23,872 nucleotides of DNA. It comes from Alphaproteobacteria bacterium. GTDB lineage: Bacteria; Pseudomonadota; Alphaproteobacteria; Micavibrionales; SZUA-601. The position numbers and the translations under genes are program-made. The stretch's first letter is position 1. Each line of letters starts with the position of its first letter. Below the pieces are notes generated by a model. The model had not been told where the DNA came from, made no database searches, and saw only the letters and a program-made list of their open reading frames with translations. The DNA lies in the NCBI GenBank assembly GCA_028290805.1, contig JAQGJA010000025.1, forward strand, positions 1 through 23,872, given 5' to 3'. This document shows positions 16,230 to 23,056 of this stretch, piece after piece.

Positions 16230-17584
16230 TGTGCCTCGACAGTTAGAATGGTTTTAAAGAGGATTGTAATGGATAACCCATATGTTTCAAAGGCCGGTCT
16301 CAGGGCGATTTCCGCCTGGTGCCGCTCGGCAATCTCACGCACGATGGCAAGGCCCAGCCCGGCGCCAGGCGTAATATTCCCGGTGCCGCGATAAAAGCGG
16401 CCGAAAACGCGCTCGCGATCCTGCACGGCAATGCCGGGACCATTATCTGCGACTTCAAGGGCAAGGGAATCTTGCTGTGCGCGCAGATTAATATCAACGC
16501 GTCCACCCGTTGGCGTATAGCGAATGGCATTATCAATCAGATTATTCAGCAGGATGCGTAACGATTCCCTGTCTCCCAAAATCATATCATCGCTGCTGGC
16601 CGCGACGCCAAGATCTATATTTTTTTCCGCCGCCATAGGCAGGAATTCTTCGATAGCGGTTTTGACCAGGGCGCTTAACTGGACTGGAACAAATTTTACA
16701 GCTGCGGCATCTGGCTCGACCCTGGCCAGGGTCAATAATTGCTGGACCAGGGAAATGGAACGGTCGATGCCGGCATTCAATTGGGTAATGGCTTGTCCCC
16801 GCTGCAGATCATTTTCGGCGCGTTCCAGCAGTCCAAGCTGCAACTTAAGCGCTGTAAGCGGCGTGCGCAATTCATGGGCGGCATCCGACATAAAGCGCCG
16901 CAATATCTCGACCATGCCCGACAGGCGCAAGAGGAACATGTTCAGCGCATCGACAAGCGGAATAATTTCAACCGGGATATTATCAAGGGGAACCGGTTCC
17001 AATAAATCGCGCTTACGCCGGTTGATCGATTCCGAAAGCCGGTGCAGCGGGCGCAGGCTTTTCCCTACCACGACCCAGATCAGAAAACCAAGCAGGGGAA
17101 TAAATACCAATTGCGGAATGATCAAGGCCAGCGCAACTTCGCCAATGGCTTCCTTGCGGTATTTAAGTGACTGGGCCACCTCGATGCCATAGCCCTGGGC
17201 ATGGGTCAGGTAAACGCGCCATTCTTGGTCCTGGAAGCGGATATTGCTGAACCCGTCCTGGGTATCAGGCGGCAAAGGAACCAGTGGATGCGACAGATAA
17301 ATCAATTCGTTATTCACGCCTTTTACGCGGACAAAGAATTCATCTTCCTGGGTAATCTCTTTTGCCGGTCCCAATACGGGTTTTGCCGCGGCGTTATTAT
17401 CAGCCAGATGAGCATATTGCGCCTGTATCGCCAGGGCGACCTGGCGCAGATTGGCATTATAGATTTCGTTCATTTCCTCTTTGGCGCTGTTGTAACTGAT
17501 GGCACCGATAATGGCCGATGTCGCCAGCAGCGCACAGATCAGGAAAGTCAGTAAAAAACCGCGGATGGATCGGGGTTTGTTCAT
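16226..17584 (-). CDS. Membrane sensor histidine kinase, QseC/PmrB-like
   Basis: 452 residues. Two transmembrane helices at about 9-30 and 152-173 enclose a periplasmic sensor region of about 120 residues. A HAMP-like linker (175-230) is followed by the H-box MSDAAHELRTPLTALKLQL with phospho-acceptor His237. The ATPase domain has N-box LLNNLIDNAIRYTP (Asn347), G1 VADNGPGI, F-box VFGRFYRG and G2 GAGLGLAIV, so it should be active. The layout and the SDAAHELRTPL wording match the QseC/PmrB subgroup that pairs with OmpR-family regulators. It overlaps the regulator stop and the dioxygenase start by 4 bases each. The inducing signal is unknown; the downstream genes suggest quinones or catechols. 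Confidence 0.95.
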   Translation of the reverse strand: MNKPRSIRGFLLTFLICALLATSAIIGAISYNSAKEEMNEIYNANLRQVALAIQAQYAHLADNNAAAKPVLGPAKEITQEDEFFVRVKGVNNELIYLSHPLVPLPPDTQDGFSNIRFQDQEWRVYLTHAQGYGIEVAQSLKYRKEAIGEVALALIIPQLVFIPLLGFLIWVVVGKSLRPLHRLSESINRRKRDLLEPVPLDNIPVEIIPLVDALNMFLLRLSGMVEILRRFMSDAAHELRTPLTALKLQLGLLERAENDLQRGQAITQLNAGIDRSISLVQQLLTLARVEPDAAAVKFVPVQLSALVKTAIEEFLPMAAEKNIDLGVAASSDDMILGDRESLRILLNNLIDNAIRYTPTGGRVDINLRAQQDSLALEVADNGPGIAVQDRERVFGRFYRGTGNITPGAGLGLAIVREIAERHQAEIALRPAFETYGLSITILFKTILTVEAQ

Positions 17585-18246
17585 GCCTGGTCTTTCTGCC
17601 GCAAGGTATAGCCGACCCCGCGCACATTCACGATCAGATCCGCACCGAATTTGCGGCGCAAACTGTGGATATGGACCTCGACCGCATTGCTTTCTATTTC
17701 TTCATTCCAGCCATAGATCTGTTCTTCCAATTGCGCCAGCGAAAGGATAGCGCCGGGCCGCTGGAGCAAAGCCTGCATCAACGGAAAACTGCGCCCCGAA
17801 AGCACACCGGATTTTTCTTTGTATTTCAATTCGCGCGTCGCCGGGTCCAGCGATATCTCGCCATAGCTTAGCAAAGGCTCGCGCCGGTCGCTCTTGCGGC
17901 GCAGCAATACACGTATCCGTGCTTCGAGTTCATCCAGGTCAAAGGGCTTGATCAAATAATCATCCGCGCCGCTATCCAGGCCAAGAACGCGGTCGCTTAC
18001 CGTATCGCGCGCGGTGATGATCAGGACGGGGACCGTATATCCTTGTTTGCGCAAATCCTGTAAAAAGCTGATGCCTGAAGCATCGGGCAGGCCAAGATCC
18101 AGCAGCATAAGATCATAGTTTTCTGTTCTGATGCTTAATTGCGCAGCATCGACGTAACGGACCCAATTGACGGCGTAACTGGCCTTGAGGGCTTTTTGCA
18201 AGCTCTCGCCGATCATGTTATCATCTTCAACCAGTAATATCCGCAT
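17581..18246 (-). CDS. OmpR/QseB-family response regulator
   Basis: 221 residues. The receiver domain (1-115) has acidic pair Asp8/Asp9, phospho-acceptor Asp50 in LMLLDLGLPD, the Thr78 switch in IITARD, and Lys100 in DDYLIKPF. The winged-helix DNA-binding domain (about 125-219) reads LSGRSFPLMQALLQRPG, LEEQIYGWNEEIESNAVEVH and RRKFGADLIVNVRGVGYTL, the QseB/PmrA style. Phosphorylated by the kinase encoded next, it would bind promoter DNA; a palindrome in front of its own gene may be a target. The start is preceded by AGAGGAATTC. It is the first gene of a four-gene overlapping unit. Confidence 0.96.
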   Translation of the reverse strand: MRILLVEDDNMIGESLQKALKASYAVNWVRYVDAAQLSIRTENYDLMLLDLGLPDASGISFLQDLRKQGYTVPVLIITARDTVSDRVLGLDSGADDYLIKPFDLDELEARIRVLLRRKSDRREPLLSYGEISLDPATRELKYKEKSGVLSGRSFPLMQALLQRPGAILSLAQLEEQIYGWNEEIESNAVEVHIHSLRRKFGADLIVNVRGVGYTLRQKDQA

Positions 18247-18263
18247 GAATTCCTCTTCGTCTA

Positions 18264-18304
18264 TTTTTAAGCTTAAAAAAGCGAAACGTCACGCCCTTAT
18301 TATA
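18264..18304 (-). promoter_or_regulatory. Candidate promoter/operator of the regulator-kinase-dioxygenase operon
   Basis: A perfect TATAAT hexamer (minus strand, 18304-18299) lies about 53 bases before the regulator start. No hexamer at 16-18 bases upstream resembles TTGACA, which fits an activator-dependent promoter. Downstream of it, at 18264-18279, is a perfect 16-base palindrome, TTTTTAAGCTTAAAAA, a possible autoregulatory site. Both are AT-rich and could arise by chance. Confidence 0.4.
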
Positions 18305-18318
18305 AAAATTATCGCATA

Positions 18319-18352
18319 GTAAAAAGGGCAAAACTGAGTTTGCCCTTTTTAC
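18319..18352 (-). terminator. Rho-independent terminator of the Ser/Asn-rich secreted-protein gene
   Basis: A 14-base perfect inverted repeat (GTAAAAAGGGCAAA and its complement) surrounds a 6-base loop and has A/T runs at both ends, so it could work in both directions. On the minus strand it lies 24 bases after the secreted-protein stop and insulates the two-component operon that follows. Confidence 0.88.
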
Positions 18353-18375
18353 TTTAGATAGAGGCCGTCCGACTG

Positions 18376-18831
18376 TTAGCGGCGCAAGCCACTCAGCAGG
18401 CCACTACGGCTGGCGGAACCTGAGGAACCCGAGGAACCTGAAGAACCCGAGTTTGAATTTGAATCCTGAGCACGTGCGGCTTGGCGCTCAGCGCGGGCTT
18501 GTTTAAAGCGGTTGGTATCCAGATTGGTACCGGTGTGGTTGTTATAGCTGAAATCACGTGTCTGGGCGGTGCCGTTACGGGCGCTGTCGCTGGTGTTGTC
18601 CGTGCTGTTTTGGCTACCGCTGTTGGAGGTGTTCATCGTGCGGTTCGAGTTTTGTCTAGAAGAAGAATAGTTGACGCCGGTGTCGACATCGACGCCAAGT
18701 GCAGCATTGCTGTCCGACGTTCTGCTGCCCCGCGAACCGTTATAGCTTTCAGAAGAAGAACCGTTGCTTTGGGCCATTACTGGAGTGGCAATGACACTTA
18801 ATACGCCGAGAAGGGCAAGTTTTTTTTTCAT
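18376..18831 (-). CDS. Small secreted Ser/Asn/Gly-rich protein, function unknown
   Basis: 151 residues. A clear Sec signal peptide (MKKKLALLGVLSVIATPVMA, cleavage after Ala20) is followed by a low-complexity, probably disordered chain rich in Ser, Asn, Gly and Thr. A short basic stretch (FKQARAERQAARAQ) follows, and the C-terminus has the tandem GSSGSSGSSGS and a terminal LLSGLRR. No known domain was recognised. A good ribosome site (AAGGAAATCAGTC) precedes the ATG and a strong terminator follows the stop, so it looks like a real one-gene transcript. Its position near a TpsB transporter and a Ser-rich lipoprotein may mean a shared role at the cell surface; this is a guess. It is too small and lacks the TPS domain to be a normal TpsA substrate. 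Confidence 0.75.
   Translation of the reverse strand: MKKKLALLGVLSVIATPVMAQSNGSSSESYNGSRGSRTSDSNAALGVDVDTGVNYSSSRQNSNRTMNTSNSGSQNSTDNTSDSARNGTAQTRDFSYNNHTGTNLDTNRFKQARAERQAARAQDSNSNSGSSGSSGSSGSASRSGLLSGLRR
18415..18450. repeat. Four tandem 9-base repeats coding GSS units
   Basis: Units at 18415, 18424, 18433 and 18442 read (A/G)GAACC(T/C)GA on the plus strand and encode the Gly-Ser-Ser repeats of the secreted protein. Unit length is a multiple of three, so copy-number change by slippage would keep the frame. Confidence 0.8.
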
Positions 18832-18949
18832 GACTGATTTCCTTGTTTTGTTTCGTATGTTGAAGTTTAATGAAGAACATCATGTTGTTTTCTCCATGAA
18901 CATCAATCTAAATCATGCCGTATCAGTATGCGATTCAATTGAAACGGGG

Positions 18950-18955
18950 ATTATA
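18950..18955 (-). promoter_or_regulatory. Possible -10 element of the secreted-protein gene
   Basis: A perfect minus-strand TATAAT lies about 120 bases before the secreted-protein start, in the 161-base gap after the TpsB gene. No good -35 hexamer stands at the normal distance, so support is weak. It would give a leader of just over 100 bases. Confidence 0.25.
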
Positions 18956-18992
18956 TAAGCATCACCTTAAAGCGAAGTGATAAAAATATCCC

Positions 18993-20651
18993 TTAAAATA
19001 CGGTGCGAATTTGCATGAAATAGCGCCAGCCTTTTTCATCATCGCTGAAAAATGAAGGGGTTGAAATCGCTTTTCCCGCTTGGAGTTGCACGGCAAGTTT
19101 ATCGGTGACGCCAAAGCGCGTACCAATCCCTGCAGAGGATGCTTCCTGGGGCGGACCCAATGCGGCCTTGTCCAGATTGGTAAGATAACCGTAATCCGCA
19201 AAACCGTAAATTTCAGGAAAATTGATAAAGCGCGTTTTAATAAACCGGTCCAGTGGATAAGCCAGTTCCCCTGCGCCCACAACGCCTCGATCGGCAGCAA
19301 AACGCGATATTTCGAAACCGCCACCGAAATCATTGCCGCCGAATGTCAATTGCTCGCTTGATGGCAAGGTTTCTGCCGTTACCTGGGCGGCCGATCGGAT
19401 GCGTCCTATAAAACGCAATGGCAATGCATGATCATGATCGATGCGAATATTGCCTTTGGTGAAATTGGGATCGCCGAAAAACACGCTTTGGCGTGCGCCC
19501 AGTATATTAAAGCCGCGGCTTATATTCAAAAACCCGCCGGTGAAGTTACCTTTTTTATCCGTATGATCGCCGCTGAATCCCGCGCGCAGCACACGGGTGC
19601 GTTCATCAGCAATGGTCTGGCCCAGAATGGCGTTGTCATTATTCAATCCGTCGACGGCAATATTGGCGATGATATTGTCGGTCTTGCTGCGCAGCAGGGG
19701 ATGGGTGATCTGGGCGCCTGCGGAATAAGACTGCCCTTCCTGGAAATCATTGGGGTTTGTGTGCAGCCTGCTGTAGAAAACCGATGCCCTGGTCCCCTCG
19801 CTGTTGACTGGTTGTTCGTGAAAAAAGCTAAGCAGGCTGTAGCGTTCGAAATCATCAGGGAAACCATAGCCGAACTCGGTGTAATCCCCCTGGCGCAGCA
19901 CGCTGTTAAAGCTCAGGCGCGAATCAAATTGCGACCGGGCAAGCGTTTCGGCGCCCTGGTTATTATAGGTAAGCCCCAGTTCAACCGGGCGCTTTGTCAG
20001 CGCAATCTGTAATTTCACCACGCCTTTATCTTTATTCATCGGTAAAAAGCGCGGCTGGATACGCAGGCCTGGAATATCGCCCATGAGCAGCATGTAACGC
20101 TGAAAGGTGCTGCGGCGCAAAGGGCGTTCGGTTTTCAGCTTTTCGGCAAAGGCACGGGCCAGGGAAAGGTCCCCCATCATGTCGCCTTCGAACCCAACTG
20201 CGCCGATATAGCCTTCTGTGACCTCTAAACGCAGAATGCCACGGGCGAAATCCTGGGGCGGGATGGTCACGCCATACAGCGCGTAATCATTTTCGCTATA
20301 GGTTTTTTTGAGATCATCTGCGACGCGGCCCATTCCTGCCTGGCTGATGCGTTTTCCCTGCCAATGAGACCAGAATTCGTTGACTGTCCGCTGCGAAAGT
20401 GTTGAACCGCTCAGCTCAAGTTTTTGCAGAACGACGCGCGGCGAATTATCGTCAACCCGGTTTTGCGGGGTTTCGACATCGCGCGGACGCGGAATTCTGG
20501 TCCTGCGGTCGATGGTGGAAGCGCCGCCGTAATCCAGGCGGTTTTCATTGATGATGCGCGGCGATTGCGCCAAAGCCGCAGGGATGGAAAAAACAAGGAC
20601 GAAAACGAAAAGGGGAAGCGATGCAAAAACCCGGGACGAAAAACGCAACAT
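18993..20651 (-). CDS. Two-partner-secretion outer-membrane transporter (TpsB, ShlB/FhaC/HecB family)
   Basis: 552 residues. A signal peptide (cleavage near ALA|QS, about 28) precedes an Arg/Pro-rich linker, then the POTRA-2-like region at about 70-150 (VVLQKLELSGSTLSQRTVNE, VADDLKKTYSENDYALYGV), a second POTRA-type part to about 210, and a 16-strand-type barrel ending in Phe, the usual C-terminal assembly signal. TpsB porins export a large TpsA protein through the barrel. The loop-6 motif usually written (V)RG(F/Y) appears as NDFGGGFE here, with no Arg, so function may differ. No TpsA-like gene is within the window. It starts 2 bases after the stop of the lipoprotein gene and probably shares its promoter. 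Confidence 0.88.
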   Translation of the reverse strand: MLRFSSRVFASLPLFVFVLVFSIPAALAQSPRIINENRLDYGGASTIDRRTRIPRPRDVETPQNRVDDNSPRVVLQKLELSGSTLSQRTVNEFWSHWQGKRISQAGMGRVADDLKKTYSENDYALYGVTIPPQDFARGILRLEVTEGYIGAVGFEGDMMGDLSLARAFAEKLKTERPLRRSTFQRYMLLMGDIPGLRIQPRFLPMNKDKGVVKLQIALTKRPVELGLTYNNQGAETLARSQFDSRLSFNSVLRQGDYTEFGYGFPDDFERYSLLSFFHEQPVNSEGTRASVFYSRLHTNPNDFQEGQSYSAGAQITHPLLRSKTDNIIANIAVDGLNNDNAILGQTIADERTRVLRAGFSGDHTDKKGNFTGGFLNISRGFNILGARQSVFFGDPNFTKGNIRIDHDHALPLRFIGRIRSAAQVTAETLPSSEQLTFGGNDFGGGFEISRFAADRGVVGAGELAYPLDRFIKTRFINFPEIYGFADYGYLTNLDKAALGPPQEASSAGIGTRFGVTDKLAVQLQAGKAISTPSFFSDDEKGWRYFMQIRTVF

Positions 20652-20653
20652 GT

Positions 20654-21238
20654 TTAATTAGGCCCTGTGAGAATTGTCGTCAGCTGGGGAAGAAGCGCAC
20701 GGTTACCCAGGACATTGGTAACCGGCGCGGCAACGGGACTGGAACCGGACGAAACCAGGATGGATAAAGGCGAGTTTGCGGTGGCCAGCGTATTGCTTAC
20801 CGCCGTGTCCAAAGATGAATTCAGCGCGGTCTGGTCCGAAAGAAGGCTCCGGTTACCGCTTGGAACGGCGGTGGCGGTGCCCTGGCCGATGGGCATGCGC
20901 TGCAAGAGCCGGCTGTTAAAGCCGCGATTGCTGAACTCCATTAGATCCGCATTTGAAACATTTACGGCGTTTGAAACAGTCAATGGGCCCGCAGTAACAG
21001 CAGGAGAAACATTTACAGCCAGATTGCGACTAGTCGTGGTTGAAGCGGCGCTCGAAGAAGATGAGCTGTTATTTTGGGCGGTTGCATTGTTCTCCACGCC
21101 ATCCGTTATAAAATCTTCGTTGAACCCAAAATCAGAAGACTCTTCGGCAAAGATATTACGCGAACCGGTGCCGCAGGCGGCAAGCCCTGTGCAAATGACC
21201 AGGCACAAACCCATCTTCACATGCAAAAAAAGACGCAT
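20654..21238 (-). CDS. Ser/Asn-rich predicted outer-membrane lipoprotein, function unknown
   Basis: 194 residues from the ATG at 21238, which has an excellent AAGGAGG site 5 bases before it; a GTG three bases earlier is possible. A type II signal (GLCLVICTGLAACGTG) puts lipidated Cys at about residue 22. Gly at +2 rather than Asp predicts sorting to the outer membrane. The mature part is low-complexity (NNSSSSSSAASTTT) followed by a repetitive Val/Leu/Asn/Ser pattern such as VSNAVNVSNADLMEFSNRGF. No domain was recognised. It directly precedes the TpsB gene, so a helper or surface-tether role for the secreted partner is possible but unproven. Confidence 0.75.
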   Translation of the reverse strand: MRLFLHVKMGLCLVICTGLAACGTGSRNIFAEESSDFGFNEDFITDGVENNATAQNNSSSSSSAASTTTSRNLAVNVSPAVTAGPLTVSNAVNVSNADLMEFSNRGFNSRLLQRMPIGQGTATAVPSGNRSLLSDQTALNSSLDTAVSNTLATANSPLSILVSSGSSPVAAPVTNVLGNRALLPQLTTILTGPN

Positions 21239-21303
21239 CACAACCTCCTTATGATTTTAGATTGTGGCGAAGAATGGCCATCAATTTCGTAAAATCTCCA
21301 TAT

Positions 21304-21332
21304 GTTATAAAAGGAAAACAACACCGGTTCAA
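21304..21332 (-). promoter_or_regulatory. Sigma70-like promoter of the lipoprotein-TpsB operon
   Basis: On the minus strand TTGAAC (21332-21327), a 17-base spacer and TATAAC (21309-21304) give near-consensus hexamers at the ideal distance. They lie 66 bases before the lipoprotein ATG. The rest of the divergent gap up to the dehydrogenase shows no equally good plus-strand match. Confidence 0.6.
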
Positions 21333-21434
21333 GATATTGCCTGCAATAGGGGACCATCTATCAGGGCTGGAAAACCGGCAATGGCGCCCTAAATCTATGG
21401 AGCAATCCGCCCTCGCCTTCGTTTGGAGAATTTT

Positions 21435-22487
21435 ATGTTAACGACCCCCGCTTATGCCGCTCAGTCCCCCGATACCCCTTTAGCCAATTTTTCCATCGAG
21501 CGCCGCGAGCCCGGGGCCAAGGATGTGCTGATCGAAATCCTTTATTGCGGGGTGTGTCATTCGGATATCCACCAGGCGCGCAATGAATGGGGCGGTTCAA
21601 TCTTTCCAATGGTTCCCGGCCATGAAATCGTCGGCAAGATCAGTGCGATTGGCAGCGATGTAAAAAAATGGCAGGTCGGGGACACGGTCGGCATTGGTTG
21701 TTTTGTCGATTCCTGCTGCAAATGCGAGGCTTGTAATGCAGGCGAGGAAAATTATTGTGAAGAAGGCATGACCGGCACTTATAATGGCCGCGAACGTAAA
21801 AGCGGCGAGCCTACTTATGGCGGCTATTCCACCCAGATCACGGTCGATGAAAATTACGTGCTGCGCATCCCCCAAAGCATTCCGCTGGATGCCGCCGCCC
21901 CATTATTATGCGCCGGGATTACCACCTATTCCCCGCTGAAACATTTCGGCGTGAAACCGGGCGACAAGGTCGGCGTGGTCGGGCTTGGCGGCTTGGGCCA
22001 TATGGGCGTGAAACTGGCCGCCGCGATGGGCGCAGAAGTCACCGTGATCAGCCAGTCCCCAGGCAAAAGCGCCGACGCCCAGCGTCTGGGTGCGAAAGAT
22101 TTTATCGCCACCAAAGAACCTGGCACATTTGAAGCCAATGCCAATCGTTTCGATTTTATCCTGAATACGATTTCAGCGCCGCATGATTATAATGCCTACC
22201 TCAACATGCTGCGCCGCGACGGCACGATGGTTTTGGTCGGTCTGCCCGATCCATTGCCGTTATCGGCTTTTGCGCTGGTGCCCAAACGCCGCCGCCTGGC
22301 AGGGTCAATGATTGGTGGCATTAGCGAAACCCAGGAAATGCTTGATTTCTGCGCCGCGCATAATATCGCCTCGGATATTGAGATAATCCAGATTCACCAG
22401 ATTAACGAAGCCTATGAGCGCATGCTTAAAGGCGATGTGCGCTATCGCTTTGTTATCGATATCGCTTCGTTGAAAGTGGCTGGGTAA
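21435..22487 (+). CDS. Zinc-dependent NAD(P) alcohol dehydrogenase, YahK/cinnamyl-alcohol-dehydrogenase type
   Basis: 350 residues from the ATG at 21435, which follows GGAGAATTTT; the frame opens 12 bases earlier with TTG. The catalytic zinc ligands are in CGVCHSDIH and VPGHEIVG. The structural zinc site is the four-Cys run SCCKCEACNAGEENYC. The cofactor-binding loop GLGGLGHMGVKLA is standard, and the following strand ends ISQSPGK. The wording (GGYSTQITVDENYVLRIP; LLCAGITTYSPLKHFGV) matches the broad-range aldehyde reductase YahK and plant CAD enzymes, which usually use NADPH. It probably reduces aldehydes in the cytosol. MsrB starts 5 bases after its stop, which suggests a shared stress-response transcript. 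Confidence 0.95.
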   Translation: MLTTPAYAAQSPDTPLANFSIERREPGAKDVLIEILYCGVCHSDIHQARNEWGGSIFPMVPGHEIVGKISAIGSDVKKWQVGDTVGIGCFVDSCCKCEACNAGEENYCEEGMTGTYNGRERKSGEPTYGGYSTQITVDENYVLRIPQSIPLDAAAPLLCAGITTYSPLKHFGVKPGDKVGVVGLGGLGHMGVKLAAAMGAEVTVISQSPGKSADAQRLGAKDFIATKEPGTFEANANRFDFILNTISAPHDYNAYLNMLRRDGTMVLVGLPDPLPLSAFALVPKRRRLAGSMIGGISETQEMLDFCAAHNIASDIEIIQIHQINEAYERMLKGDVRYRFVIDIASLKVAG

Positions 22488-22492
22488 TCCGG

Positions 22493-23011
22493 ATGAATTC
22501 TTTTTTCAACGATAAACCCGTCAGCCGCAGATCCTTTATCACATGGGCTGCAGCGGGGGCGGCTTTTCTTGCTTTACCATTTTTTTCTGCAAAAGGAAAC
22601 AAAGCCATGGCCGAAACTAAATTCGAGATCGAAAAAACCGATGCTGAATGGCGCAAAGAATTATCCTCCGAACAATTCAATGTCCTGCGCAAGCATGGCA
22701 CCGAAGCACCATTTACCAGCAAGCTAAATGACGAGCACCGCAAAGGCGTTTTCGCCTGCGCCGGATGCCACCAGAATTTATTCGCATCGGAAACCAAATT
22801 TGACAGCGGCACGGGCTGGCCCAGTTTTTACCAGCCTTTGCCCAATGCCGTGGAAACGACCACCGATTACGTGCTGATCTATCCGCGCACCGAAGTGCAT
22901 TGCGATAAATGCGGCGGGCATCTGGGTCATGTTTTCGACGACGGACCAAAACCAACGGGCCAGCGTTATTGCATGAACGGCGCGGCGATGGAATTCAAGG
23001 CTGAAGCGTAA
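22493..23011 (+). CDS. msrB: Tat-exported peptide-methionine (R)-S-oxide reductase
   Basis: 172 residues. A twin-arginine signal (SRRSFI at 11-16, hydrophobic stretch ending about 32, cleavage near AMA|ET) sends a folded, zinc-loaded enzyme to the periplasm. The MsrB domain (about 43-168) has zinc cysteines 89/92 (CAGC) and 137/140 (CDKC), the GWPSF block, GGHLGHVFDDGP, and catalytic Cys160 in RYCMNG. It reduces methionine-R-sulfoxide in proteins. The usual recycling cysteine before GWPSF (SGCGWPSF in E. coli, from memory) is Thr107 here, so turnover probably relies on another thiol or a different donor. It is tightly linked to the alcohol dehydrogenase gene, and a lipid-transport permease follows. 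Confidence 0.95.
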   Translation: MNSFFNDKPVSRRSFITWAAAGAAFLALPFFSAKGNKAMAETKFEIEKTDAEWRKELSSEQFNVLRKHGTEAPFTSKLNDEHRKGVFACAGCHQNLFASETKFDSGTGWPSFYQPLPNAVETTTDYVLIYPRTEVHCDKCGGHLGHVFDDGPKPTGQRYCMNGAAMEFKAEA

Positions 23012-23056
23012 TTCCTGTTTGTATCAAACGGTTTTACCCTTTATGCTGCCTTCCTA

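Noticed and set aside
15672..16394. Plus-strand open frame (240 codons) opposite the dioxygenase and kinase
   Set aside because: It lies across two coupled genes with strong family motifs and has none of its own.
18415..18450. Short tandem repeats as a possible CRISPR-like array
   Set aside because: Units of 9 bases without spacers, inside a coding frame; simply Gly-Ser-Ser codons.
23012..23056. GTTTG/CAAAC mini-hairpin after msrB as a terminator
   Set aside because: The stem is only 5 bases and no true T-run follows; too weak to call.
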